Source: Bacteroidales bacterium
GTDB taxonomy: Bacteria; Bacteroidota; Bacteroidia; Bacteroidales; GCA-2748055
DNA length: 64,000 nucleotides
Reading direction: 5' to 3'
Assembly: GCA_029210585.1 (NCBI GenBank)
Contig: JARGFP010000003.1
Location: 186,001-250,000, forward strand
Part shown: positions 54,436 through 62,333 of the stretch, one piece after another
Layout of the letters: each line of letters starts with the position of its first letter
Numbering within the stretch: the first letter of the stretch is position 1
The notes under the pieces: model-generated
Database searches by the model: none
What the model was told of the DNA's origin: nothing
The model's input: the letters and a program-made list of their open reading frames with translations, nothing else
Made by a program: the position numbers and the translations under genes

Positions 54436-55866
54436 TTATGTGGTTCTGTTTCTGAAAAAGTCAAATAGCAACCGGGTGCCGACACCGCTGCCGCCAATTC
54501 CCCGGTAGTTGTCCTGGATCTTGTTGAATGACGGCCCCGCAATGTCGAGGTGAATATAGGGGTAATCGGTGAATTTTTCCAGGAACTTGCCTGCAGTGAT
54601 TGCGCCGGCGTATTTTCCCCCGATATTTTTCTGATCGGCGATATCGGATTTCAACAGTTCGGAAAAATCATCCCAGAACGGGAATTCTGCTATTCTTTCA
54701 AAGGTATTGAAACCGGATGTTTTCAGTGATTCCATTGCTTCGGGACCGGCATTCCCCATTCCCACGATGGCATATTTACCCACTGCTGCGTGTGCTGAAC
54801 CGGTGAGTGTTGAAAGTTCTATTACCAGGCCGGGATCATATTGTATTGCATAGCTGAGCGCATCGGCCAGTATCATTCTGCCTTCGGCATCCGTATTCAA
54901 CACCTCAACGGTGGATCCGTCGTACATCCTGATCACATCCCCCGGGACGTAGGCATTGCCGTCGGGACGGTTGTCCGTTGCGGGGACCAGTCCGATCACA
55001 TGTACCGGCAGTTTTGCCCTGGCGATGGCATACATGGCACCGGCCACTGCAGCGGCACCGCCCATGTCGCACTTCATGTAATCCATGGAATCGCTGGTTG
55101 GCTTCAGGCTCAGTCCGCCGGTATCGTATACCACGCCTTTGCCGACGAGCACATAGGGTTTTTCGTTGACAGCCTGGTCGGGTTTCCATTCCAGGATGGA
55201 AAATGTTGGCGGATCAACGCTTCCCTTATTCACTGCCAGCAATCCACCCATACGCAGGGATTCGATCTTTTTCTTGTTGAATACTTCGATCGTGTACCCG
55301 GCTTCCTTGCTCTTCTGCTGCATCTCCTCCGCCAGCTTCGTAGCGGTAAGGTAGGAGAGGGGCTCATTCACCAGGTCCCGGGTGAAGAAGGTCCCTTCCA
55401 GGGCGATGGTCAGCAGGTGCAGATCGGTATCGGTAAGTGCGTCACAGCTGACAGCCGTGGTATCGAGTTGATATGGGGGTACTTCGTGCCGTGTAATATA
55501 TTTATCAAACCGGTAGTTGGTGAGCCATAACCCTTCAAGGAATGCGCACATCTGCTTTCCGCTTACACCGTTGCTGACCAGTAAAACAGAAGTTACATCC
55601 AGGTCCCTGAGCGTGTTATGAAGGGCGTGGGCAGCCACCCGTGCATTCTCAAGCAGCACATGATCCGCTTGCTGCTCATTTTTCAACACCTGGATCATGG
55701 TTATCTCCTCCCCTTCGGTCAGGACGGTGAGTCCTTTCCCGCTTGCGATCCTCTTCCTGATATAGTCGGTTTTTGTTCCTGCGTATGCTGAAAAATCCGC
55801 CTGCTGGTCGCCAAGGATGATCCTTGCATTATATTCCTCTCCACGTTCTATTTTATGTATTTTCAT
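54436..55866 (-). CDS. pepA: Leucyl aminopeptidase family M17
   Basis: A 476-residue cytosolic aminopeptidase. The M17 metal and catalytic residues are in LVGKGVVYDTGGLSLKP (lysine and aspartate), MKCDMGGAAAVAGAMYAIA and VLNTDAEGRMILADALSYA, with arginine in the last motif. The hexamer trims N-terminal residues from peptides. The ATG at 55866 (MKIHKIERGEEYNARI) is preferred to one seven codons upstream. It is followed by pdxA after 8 bp. Confidence 0.94.
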   Translation of the reverse strand: MKIHKIERGEEYNARIILGDQQADFSAYAGTKTDYIRKRIASGKGLTVLTEGEEITMIQVLKNEQQADHVLLENARVAAHALHNTLRDLDVTSVLLVSNGVSGKQMCAFLEGLWLTNYRFDKYITRHEVPPYQLDTTAVSCDALTDTDLHLLTIALEGTFFTRDLVNEPLSYLTATKLAEEMQQKSKEAGYTIEVFNKKKIESLRMGGLLAVNKGSVDPPTFSILEWKPDQAVNEKPYVLVGKGVVYDTGGLSLKPTSDSMDYMKCDMGGAAAVAGAMYAIARAKLPVHVIGLVPATDNRPDGNAYVPGDVIRMYDGSTVEVLNTDAEGRMILADALSYAIQYDPGLVIELSTLTGSAHAAVGKYAIVGMGNAGPEAMESLKTSGFNTFERIAEFPFWDDFSELLKSDIADQKNIGGKYAGAITAGKFLEKFTDYPYIHLDIAGPSFNKIQDNYRGIGGSGVGTRLLFDFFRNRTT

Positions 55867-55903
55867 CTGCTCCTTTAAAAAATTCAATGCAAAGATATAA
55901 TAT

Positions 55904-56209
55904 TTATCCCCGTTTTGCGATTTCAGTTAAGCGGTTCTTCTGCTCGATCACCAGGTGGTTCCTTTCCATGAAAATGATTCCTTCGTTGTGGAACCATTTC
56001 AGGGCACGTGTTATGCTTTCTCTCGTGGAGACTACCATTTGCGCAAGTTCGGCTCTTTTGAGCTGTAGTTCAAACTCCCTGTTGTCGTACACCTCCTCTG
56101 AAAGGTAGATCAGCAGTCCTGCCACTTTACCGAAGGTCTGGGTCTGGTTGAGACTGAGAAACCGTCTTGGAAAAATTACGTTAGGGGTAGTTCTTTTAGT
56201 AATAACCAT
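55904..56209 (-). pseudogene. Crp/Fnr regulator reduced to its DNA-binding end
   Basis: The reading frame covers the dimer helix and winged helix-turn-helix of a Crp/Fnr protein (SLNQTQTFGKVAGLLIYLSE; LKRAELAQMVVSTRESITRA; LKWFHNEGIIFMERNHLVI). The N-terminal cyclic-nucleotide-binding domain of about 110 residues is missing. Immediately upstream is the 3' end of the histidine kinase. A deletion that joined the kinase end to the middle of the regulator is the simplest reading. A translated 101-residue stub from the ATG at 56209 cannot be excluded. Confidence 0.65.
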
Positions 56210-56255
56210 ACAGACGTATAGCGCTTTGAGCAGCAACTGAAATGCAGTTTTAATT

Positions 56256-58247
56256 TCATGGTTTTTCGGGCAGGGTGAATTTCGCAGAAGTTCCCCTGCC
56301 TGGTTTGCTTTCAATATCAAAGGTCCCTTTGTTGATCCTGATCATTTCCTGTACTACGATCAATCCCAGTCCGGTACCCCGTTCCCCTGAGGTACCGGGG
56401 GTGCTTTCCACATTTTCGGAGCGGATCCTGTCGAGTTTTTCTTTATCAATTCCAATTCCTGAATCCTGAACGGTTACTGTGACCGTGTCGTTTTCAGCAT
56501 TTGCACTGACAGAAATATCACCGTTTTCAGGGGTGAATTTGATGGCATTGGAGAGCAGGTTCCTGAGACAGATGTGCACAAGTGTGCTGTCGCACCATGC
56601 CGTCACATCCGTGGAAACTGACACATGGAGTGAAATATTTTTATCTTCCAGGTTATATTTCATCAACAGCCCGGTTTCGCCGATCACCTTATTGAGATCC
56701 ACCCATTCAGGCTGGTACCGGATACTCATTTGTTGTTGTCTTCCCCAATGCAGCAGGTTATCAATAAGGTCCAGGGAAGCAACAGAGATACGTTGAAGTT
56801 CGGTGATGAGCTGTGCATTTTCGGTGTTCCTGAGTTTTTCCAGCATCAGTCCTGCATATTGTACCAGGCTGGCCATGGGACTTTTCAAGTCATGGGCGAT
56901 GATGGAGAACATTTTATCTTTCATCTCCAGCGTCTGTTTCAGTTCTTCGTTCGTCTGGTTGAGTTCGTTCGTTCTTTCCGCAATGATCTTTTCGAGGTTT
57001 TTATTCACATATTCCAGTTCTTCGTGGATCCTGATCTTTTCCTGGTAAGTTTTGATCCAATGATTGAAGAGAAGCGATATCTGTACCATTACGAACGCGA
57101 GGAAGGTGATCGGTAGCAGATATTCGTTACCAAGGGAGCCGAGTGACTGGGATACCAGTGTGTCGTTCACTGCGGCCAGGAGCATCATCAGCATCGAGAA
57201 GAAAAATACTGTAGACTGATAATCACGGTTGATCATTCCGGTAAAGCTGCGCTTCAGGTAGTAGCTGAGAAAGAAGATCACGCCGAAAATCAGGAAGTAG
57301 ACTGAATAACTGACCAGGGGTGGTTGAATGATGATGGCAGTGAGCGAAAATGCCAAATAAACAATGGCATTGCCCACGACTATGTTGTGCATTACCTTCG
57401 ACCGGAAGAACCGGTCGAGGTACAGAACCCCGAAAATGAATGCCGTATATGTTCCCAGGTACTCAAACCGAACGGTCCAGACCCATGATTTGTCAATAAA
57501 GAAATTGGCCGAATAGAAGCCAGTATTGGCAAGTCTGAAGAACAATCCCAGCGCGGCCAGGGAAAAATACAGGAAAGATAAACGCTTGTTTTCGAAGAGA
57601 AATAAAACGAAAAGCATGACAAATGCTACAAAAAGAATGCTCAGCAGTCCATAGTTGATTACCTTTTTGCGTTCAATTTTTTTCAGCATGGGTGTGGCCT
57701 CTCCCAGGTTCATGATCATCCAGAAGCCACCACGACGGTGTGAGAAGTTGGCTACATGGACCACCAGCTCCATGGTGTCACCGGCATATTCAAAGTTATG
57801 CGTCCGCGGAGAGTATGCGGGACGGGCCGCTTGTTCAGAGGTTCCCACCTGTCCGTTACCTGCCACCTTTTCGCCATCGATAAAAAGTTCATACGAGGTA
57901 TCGAAAATCGGGATATCGAGCATCAGTGAATCATGAAATCCCGGCGGCAGCAGGATCCGGAGGCGGTAAGTAGCATACCCTGTACCGGTAATCCCCGGAA
58001 CAGCCTCAGCGTAGCTGGTCCAGTAGGCAGGAACTTTCCCGTACACATCCGGTTTTACAGCGTCAAATTGCCCAGGGTCAACAAATTGTTGCCAGTAAAA
58101 TTCCCATTCACCGGTCAGCGGAATATTGAAAAGTTGTCCCTGTTCCGATCTCAGATCAAGGATGCCCTGTTCTGCCCGCAATGTTGGAGTGGCATCTGTT
58201 GCCACATGCAGGACAAGTAGTATTATCGCAGGGAGTTGTTTCAACAT
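56256..58247 (-). CDS. 7TMR-DISM sensor histidine kinase
   Basis: A 663-residue membrane kinase. A signal peptide (about 1-25) is followed by a periplasmic 7TMR-DISMED2-type domain (about 30-180, LFIDGEKVAGNGQVGTSEQA), seven helices (about 195-405), a coiled coil (VNKNLEKIIAERTNELNQTN), HisKA with the phosphorylated histidine in FSIIAHDLKSPMASLV, and a HATPase with N box LRNLLSNAIKFTPENG, VQDSGIGID and GERGTGLGLIV. Such receptors often sense sugars or nutrients. No response regulator is adjacent; the broken Crp/Fnr gene follows it. Confidence 0.92.
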   Translation of the reverse strand: MLKQLPAIILLVLHVATDATPTLRAEQGILDLRSEQGQLFNIPLTGEWEFYWQQFVDPGQFDAVKPDVYGKVPAYWTSYAEAVPGITGTGYATYRLRILLPPGFHDSLMLDIPIFDTSYELFIDGEKVAGNGQVGTSEQAARPAYSPRTHNFEYAGDTMELVVHVANFSHRRGGFWMIMNLGEATPMLKKIERKKVINYGLLSILFVAFVMLFVLFLFENKRLSFLYFSLAALGLFFRLANTGFYSANFFIDKSWVWTVRFEYLGTYTAFIFGVLYLDRFFRSKVMHNIVVGNAIVYLAFSLTAIIIQPPLVSYSVYFLIFGVIFFLSYYLKRSFTGMINRDYQSTVFFFSMLMMLLAAVNDTLVSQSLGSLGNEYLLPITFLAFVMVQISLLFNHWIKTYQEKIRIHEELEYVNKNLEKIIAERTNELNQTNEELKQTLEMKDKMFSIIAHDLKSPMASLVQYAGLMLEKLRNTENAQLITELQRISVASLDLIDNLLHWGRQQQMSIRYQPEWVDLNKVIGETGLLMKYNLEDKNISLHVSVSTDVTAWCDSTLVHICLRNLLSNAIKFTPENGDISVSANAENDTVTVTVQDSGIGIDKEKLDRIRSENVESTPGTSGERGTGLGLIVVQEMIRINKGTFDIESKPGRGTSAKFTLPEKP

Positions 58248-58379
58248 TTAGTTACTGTTAATTTGAATTTAAAGTTAAACATTAAAATTGCGGGTGATTT
58301 GTTATATTTAGAAATTGTAAATAAACCACATGATACAAAAGATTAGATAATTTATCTATAGATTTAACAACTAATTATA

Positions 58380-59174
58380 ATGAAAACAATCAACTACAGA
58401 TCATTACCCGTTGTCGCAATCCTGTTACTTTTCATTTCCTTTTCCAGCCTGGAGGCAAGGGATCCCGTGGAGGCTCCGTCGTTGAAGGGCAAAAAGGTAT
58501 TGTTCGTATGGGGAGGATGGAACGGGCATGAGCCGGAGAAGTGCCGAGACCTCTTTGTACCCTGGATGGAGTCGGAAGGTGCCGAGGTAATTGTCTCCGA
58601 TTCCCTGGGAATTTACACTGATGAAGAATTCATGGCTTCACTTGACCTTGTGGTACAGATATGGACCATGGGGCAGATCAGCAAAGATCAGGAGCAGGGA
58701 TTACTGAAAGCAGTAAAGTCGGGGGTCGGACTCGCAGGTTGGCACGGCGGACTGGGCGACGCATTCAGGAACAACACCGAATACCAGTTTATGGTGGGCG
58801 GACAGTGGGTGGCCCACCCGGGGGGTGTAATCGATTACCATGTGGATTTCGTCGACAAAAAGGATTATGTTACCAGGGGATTGCAGGATTTCGACATGCA
58901 TTCCGAACAATATTATATGCATGTGGATCCGAACGTGAATGTGCTTGTAACCACCACATTCAATGGAGCGCATGCATCCTGGATCGACGGGGCGGTAATG
59001 CCGGTGGTGTGGAAGAAGTACTATGGCACCGGACGGGTGTTTTATAATTCCCTCGGACATGTGGCGGCAGATTTTGAAGTGGATGAGGCCCTGGAGATCA
59101 TGAAGCGGGGAATCCGCTGGGCTTCAGAAAGTAAGTATGCCGGACAGGAAAAGTGGCTGCACCCGGTATACTGA
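58380..59174 (+). CDS. ThuA-domain exported protein
   Basis: A 264-residue protein with a signal peptide (about 1-26, ending SSLEA) and a ThuA fold: KVLFVWGGWNGHEPEKCRDL, LAGWHGGLGDAFRNNTEYQF, VGGQWVAHPGG and VFYNSLGHVAADFEV. ThuA-like domains are glutamine-amidotransferase-like and are linked with sugar use in Bacteroidota, but the chemistry is unknown. The gene stands alone at the left of a possible glycan-use region. Confidence 0.88.
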   Translation: MKTINYRSLPVVAILLLFISFSSLEARDPVEAPSLKGKKVLFVWGGWNGHEPEKCRDLFVPWMESEGAEVIVSDSLGIYTDEEFMASLDLVVQIWTMGQISKDQEQGLLKAVKSGVGLAGWHGGLGDAFRNNTEYQFMVGGQWVAHPGGVIDYHVDFVDKKDYVTRGLQDFDMHSEQYYMHVDPNVNVLVTTTFNGAHASWIDGAVMPVVWKKYYGTGRVFYNSLGHVAADFEVDEALEIMKRGIRWASESKYAGQEKWLHPVY

Positions 59175-59201
59175 GCAGTCCAGGATTTGAGCATGCTTCA
59201 A

Positions 59202-59231
59202 TTGACTTTCTCCCATCGATTCGCTACCTTG
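59202..59231 (+). promoter_or_regulatory. Promoter of the NTF2-like gene
   Basis: TTGACTTTC begins at 59202 and TACCTTG at 59225, with 20 nt between the TTG and the TACCTTG. This is the same arrangement as the vapB promoter (TTGACA, 20 nt, TATCTTG). It starts transcription about 30 nt before the ATG. Confidence 0.5.
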
Positions 59232-59263
59232 CAGGGGAGAGGTACCAACTAAACGCTACTGCT

Positions 59264-59809
59264 ATGAAGAATTTTGTATCAATTGCAGCTGTATTTGCAT
59301 TTTTGATGCTGGTTTCCTGTCAGCAACAGGTGGATACGGAAGCCGACAAGAAAGCCATCATCGATGTGATCAATGCCGAAACCCAGGCGTACATGGATTT
59401 CGATTTTGAAAAAGTGATCAGCTACTATGTGCAGGACAGTCTGAATTTTCGCCTGACAATCGGTGCAGATGATCACGTGTTCCTGGATGGCTGGAGGGAG
59501 GTTGAGGCTTTCTTCCGGGATGAATTGATAGACAGTAATCCGAATATTCCAGAAGATACGCACGTGAGCGTAGAGAAAAACGATTACCGGATCAAGGTTT
59601 ATGAAAATGCTGCCTACGTCGTGTGTACAGAGAAGTGGACCTATACCCGGCCCGACAAACTTGTGGAAATCGAAAGCCTGCAGGTACGGTTCATGGAGAA
59701 GGTGGACGGAGTGTGGAAGATCGCATTTCTCTCCTTTATCGGAACTTCAGGGTACGGTGAGGAAGAACTGCTGGAAGAAATGGGTGTCGGGTTCAATTCC
59801 GTGAGCTGA
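59264..59809 (+). CDS. NTF2-like (SnoaL/DUF4440) lipoprotein
   Basis: A 181-residue protein with a lipoprotein signal (SIAAVFAFLMLVSC, lipidated cysteine at residue 19) and a cone-shaped NTF2-like domain: KAIIDVINAETQAYMDFDFE, RVSYY-like VISYYVQDSLNFR, and a final VDGVWKIAFLSFIG. Such domains bind or convert small molecules; nothing indicates the ligand. The ATG at 59264 is fixed by the signal peptide; the open frame upstream is noncoding. Confidence 0.82.
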   Translation: MKNFVSIAAVFAFLMLVSCQQQVDTEADKKAIIDVINAETQAYMDFDFEKVISYYVQDSLNFRLTIGADDHVFLDGWREVEAFFRDELIDSNPNIPEDTHVSVEKNDYRIKVYENAAYVVCTEKWTYTRPDKLVEIESLQVRFMEKVDGVWKIAFLSFIGTSGYGEEELLEEMGVGFNSVS

Positions 59810-59831
59810 AAAAAGCTCCTTGCCTGCCCGG

Positions 59832-60218
59832 CTATTTAATGATCTGTACCTCTTTCGGGTCGCTCTGCCACAGACCGTGGTTGGTGCATACGGCCATGGC
59901 GGTGAGGTTGAGACTTACCGGACCCGGAACAATATAGAAATCCACTTCTACGAAACCGGGTTTGTTCCCCAGCATTCCGGGTGTAAAATGTGCCTCAGCA
60001 AGAAAGGTTTCCCGGTTCCAGAGTTGTACGTAGCTGATATAATGCGCAGGATCGTCGGGATGTGGGTATTCGGTCCCCAACATGATCTTCACCTTCATTT
60101 TCTCTCCTTCCCTGGCGGTGTCGCTGCAATGAATAACCGGTGTATGGCGGTCGAAATAGTCTTTTCTGACCTCTTTTTCCTCCTGTGAGATGTCTACTGA
60201 CCTGAATACTCTTGGCAT
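59832..60218 (-). CDS. Superoxide reductase (neelaredoxin type)
   Basis: A 128-residue single-domain class II superoxide reductase that converts superoxide to hydrogen peroxide without making oxygen. All five ligands of the Fe(His)4Cys centre are present: H25 (RHTPVI), H53 (YPHP), H59 (AHYI), C111 and H114 (CTNHGLW). The residue before H25 is arginine, where lysine is usual. There is no desulforedoxin domain. Its presence points to an anaerobic or microaerobic lifestyle. Confidence 0.9.
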   Translation of the reverse strand: MPRVFRSVDISQEEKEVRKDYFDRHTPVIHCSDTAREGEKMKVKIMLGTEYPHPDDPAHYISYVQLWNRETFLAEAHFTPGMLGNKPGFVEVDFYIVPGPVSLNLTAMAVCTNHGLWQSDPKEVQIIK

Positions 60219-60563
60219 GATGGGATACAGATTAATTGCAGCAGTAAAAATAGCGATTTGTAACGGAAAGAAGAAATATATATATAAATAGATATAATAA
60301 TATATAGTAAAATATATATATCGTTATTTCATGTTGTAATGATATGTAAATTAATGTTTTGCAAAATAAATATTTGCGGATTGCAACTTTGCAGGTTTCA
60401 GTATCGGAAGAATAATGCCGTGGAATATTCACCCCCCCGGGACCTTGCTGTAGTCGTGCAGTAAAACCGAATATTTTCCACGGTTCCGGAAGATAATCTG
60501 CAAGATCTTTCAACAGGAGTCCATTTATTCTTAAATTGTGAGCGCTAACCATGACTGAATTAA
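60219..60563. other. AT-rich gap with an operator-like site near its end
   Basis: This 345-bp stretch has no gene. From about 60268 to 60330 it is almost pure A/T with TATATA runs. At 60534-60552, shortly before the sulfatase start, AATTGTGAGCGCTAACCAT has a GTnAGCGCTnAC palindrome centred on CG, like sites bound by LacI-family regulators. I see no convincing promoter box. Confidence 0.4.
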
Positions 60564-62204
60564 ATGTTTAACCAAAATTTCAATACAGTGAAACGTTTAC
60601 AAAACTTTTTCCTCCCTTTTGCAGTTGTACTCATCACATCCTGCGGAGGAGGCAGCGATCTGCAACCCCCGAACATTCTGTTTATCATGTCGGACGACCA
60701 CGCATACCAGGCCATTAGTGCCTATAGCGATCACCTGATGGAGACGCCGAACATTGACCGGATTGCCAGTGAAGGCATGTTGTTCAATAATGCATGCGTG
60801 ACCAATTCGATCTGTGCCCCTTCGCGTGCCGTGATCCTTACCGGGAAGCACAGTCATATCAACGGGAAGATCGATAACCGGTTCCCGTTCGACACCACGA
60901 ACATCACATTTCCACAGATGCTGCATGAAAATGGGTACCAGACAGCCATGTTTGGTAAGCTGCATTTCGGGAACAACCCCAAGGGCTTCGACCAGTTCAA
61001 GATTCTGCCCGGACAGGGACATTATTACAATCCTGATTTTATCACGAAGAAAGAGGGTCGCATCACGCTGGAAGGATATGTCACTGATATTATTACGGAC
61101 ATGACGCTGGACTGGCTCAAAAACGAACGGGTGGAGGGAAAACCCTTCTTCCTGGCCTACCTGCATAAGGCACCACACCGGGAATGGAACCCGGCGGAGA
61201 GGCATTTCAGAGAGTATACGGATAAGACCTTCCCGGAGCCCCAGACCTTATTTGACGACTACGAAGGGCGTGGAACCGCTGCCAAAGAGGCTGAAATGAA
61301 CCTGCTGAAACACATGAACTGGGCAGGGGACTCCAAGATCAAACCCGAAGTGATGGAACAGCTGGGAATCCCTGAAACTTCCAACTGGGACAAACGTGCC
61401 TATACCAGCAACATCACGAACCGGATGACGGATGAACAACTGGAGGCATGGAACGAGGTGTATGATCCCATCAATGAGGACCTTATAGAAAATTACCATG
61501 AAATGTCGCAGGAGGACCTGATGCGCTGGCGGTACCAGCGGTATATGCAGGACTACCTGGGTTCCATCGCGGCTGTTGACGAGGGCGTCGGCCAGGTGCT
61601 GGATTACCTGGAGGAGGCCGGCCTGGCTGAGAACACCATGGTTGTATATACTTCTGACCAGGGCTTTTACCTGGGCGAACATGGCTGGTTCGATAAACGC
61701 TTCATTTATGATGAATCCTTTAAAACACCTCTGCTGATCCGGTGGCCCGGGGTGGTCGCACCGGGCGGGGTATGTGAAGAAATGGTGCAGAACCTCGATT
61801 TTGCACAGACCTTCCTGGATGCTGCAGGCATTGCGGCTCCGGAGGATATGCAGGGGGAGAGCCTGCTGCCGGTTCTGAAAGGCGATATGGACGCATGGGA
61901 CCGTGATGCGGTCTACTATCATTATTATGAATATCCCGCTGTGCACATGGTCAAGCGTCATTACGGGATCGTTACCATGGACTATAAGCTGGTGCATTTT
62001 TACTACGATGTGGACGAGTGGGAGTTGTATGACCGGAAGAAGGATTCGCTGGAACTGAACAATGTTTACGATGACCCGGTGTATACCGAGGTGCGTGCAG
62101 TGTTGCATAAAAAACTCGATGCGCTCCGTGTAAAGTACAAGGATTCTGAGGAACTGGACCAGTATTACGTTGAAAAATACAGGGAGCAGGGGATCGTTGA
62201 GTAG
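60564..62204 (+). CDS. S1-family sulfatase lipoprotein
   Basis: A 546-residue sulfatase. The catalytic cysteine, to be converted to formylglycine, is in NSICAPSRAVILTGKH (C-x-P-S-R). Metal-binding aspartates are in NILFIMSDDHAYQ and VVYTSDQGFYLGEHGWFDKR. The signal ends VVLITSC, so it is probably a lipoprotein facing the periplasm or outside. A GTG at 60588 (VKRLQNFFLPFAV) gives a more typical signal start than the ATG at 60564. It removes sulfate from a glycan that cannot be named; no anaerobic sulfatase-maturating enzyme is in the window. Confidence 0.92.
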   Translation: MFNQNFNTVKRLQNFFLPFAVVLITSCGGGSDLQPPNILFIMSDDHAYQAISAYSDHLMETPNIDRIASEGMLFNNACVTNSICAPSRAVILTGKHSHINGKIDNRFPFDTTNITFPQMLHENGYQTAMFGKLHFGNNPKGFDQFKILPGQGHYYNPDFITKKEGRITLEGYVTDIITDMTLDWLKNERVEGKPFFLAYLHKAPHREWNPAERHFREYTDKTFPEPQTLFDDYEGRGTAAKEAEMNLLKHMNWAGDSKIKPEVMEQLGIPETSNWDKRAYTSNITNRMTDEQLEAWNEVYDPINEDLIENYHEMSQEDLMRWRYQRYMQDYLGSIAAVDEGVGQVLDYLEEAGLAENTMVVYTSDQGFYLGEHGWFDKRFIYDESFKTPLLIRWPGVVAPGGVCEEMVQNLDFAQTFLDAAGIAAPEDMQGESLLPVLKGDMDAWDRDAVYYHYYEYPAVHMVKRHYGIVTMDYKLVHFYYDVDEWELYDRKKDSLELNNVYDDPVYTEVRAVLHKKLDALRVKYKDSEELDQYYVEKYREQGIVE

Positions 62205-62333
62205 TGCTGTTACATGACCGGTAGTTAAGTTGGGCGAGACGGAGCGTGTTGAAGGTATCTGCGGGACCTGTTGACTGCAAGGAAAACAAGTGTTGGTACA
62301 ACATATGTTCTTGTAACCTCAAATATACCATTC

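Noticed and set aside
59803-59818. Terminator hairpin GAGCT...AGCTC after the NTF2-like gene
   Set aside because: The stem has only 5 bp, partly inside the coding end, and is not followed by a T-run; too weak to list.
60268-60330. Replication origin or AT-rich unwinding element
   Set aside because: There are no DnaA-box clusters and no dnaA, dnaN or parAB nearby. It is more likely an ordinary AT-rich promoter region.
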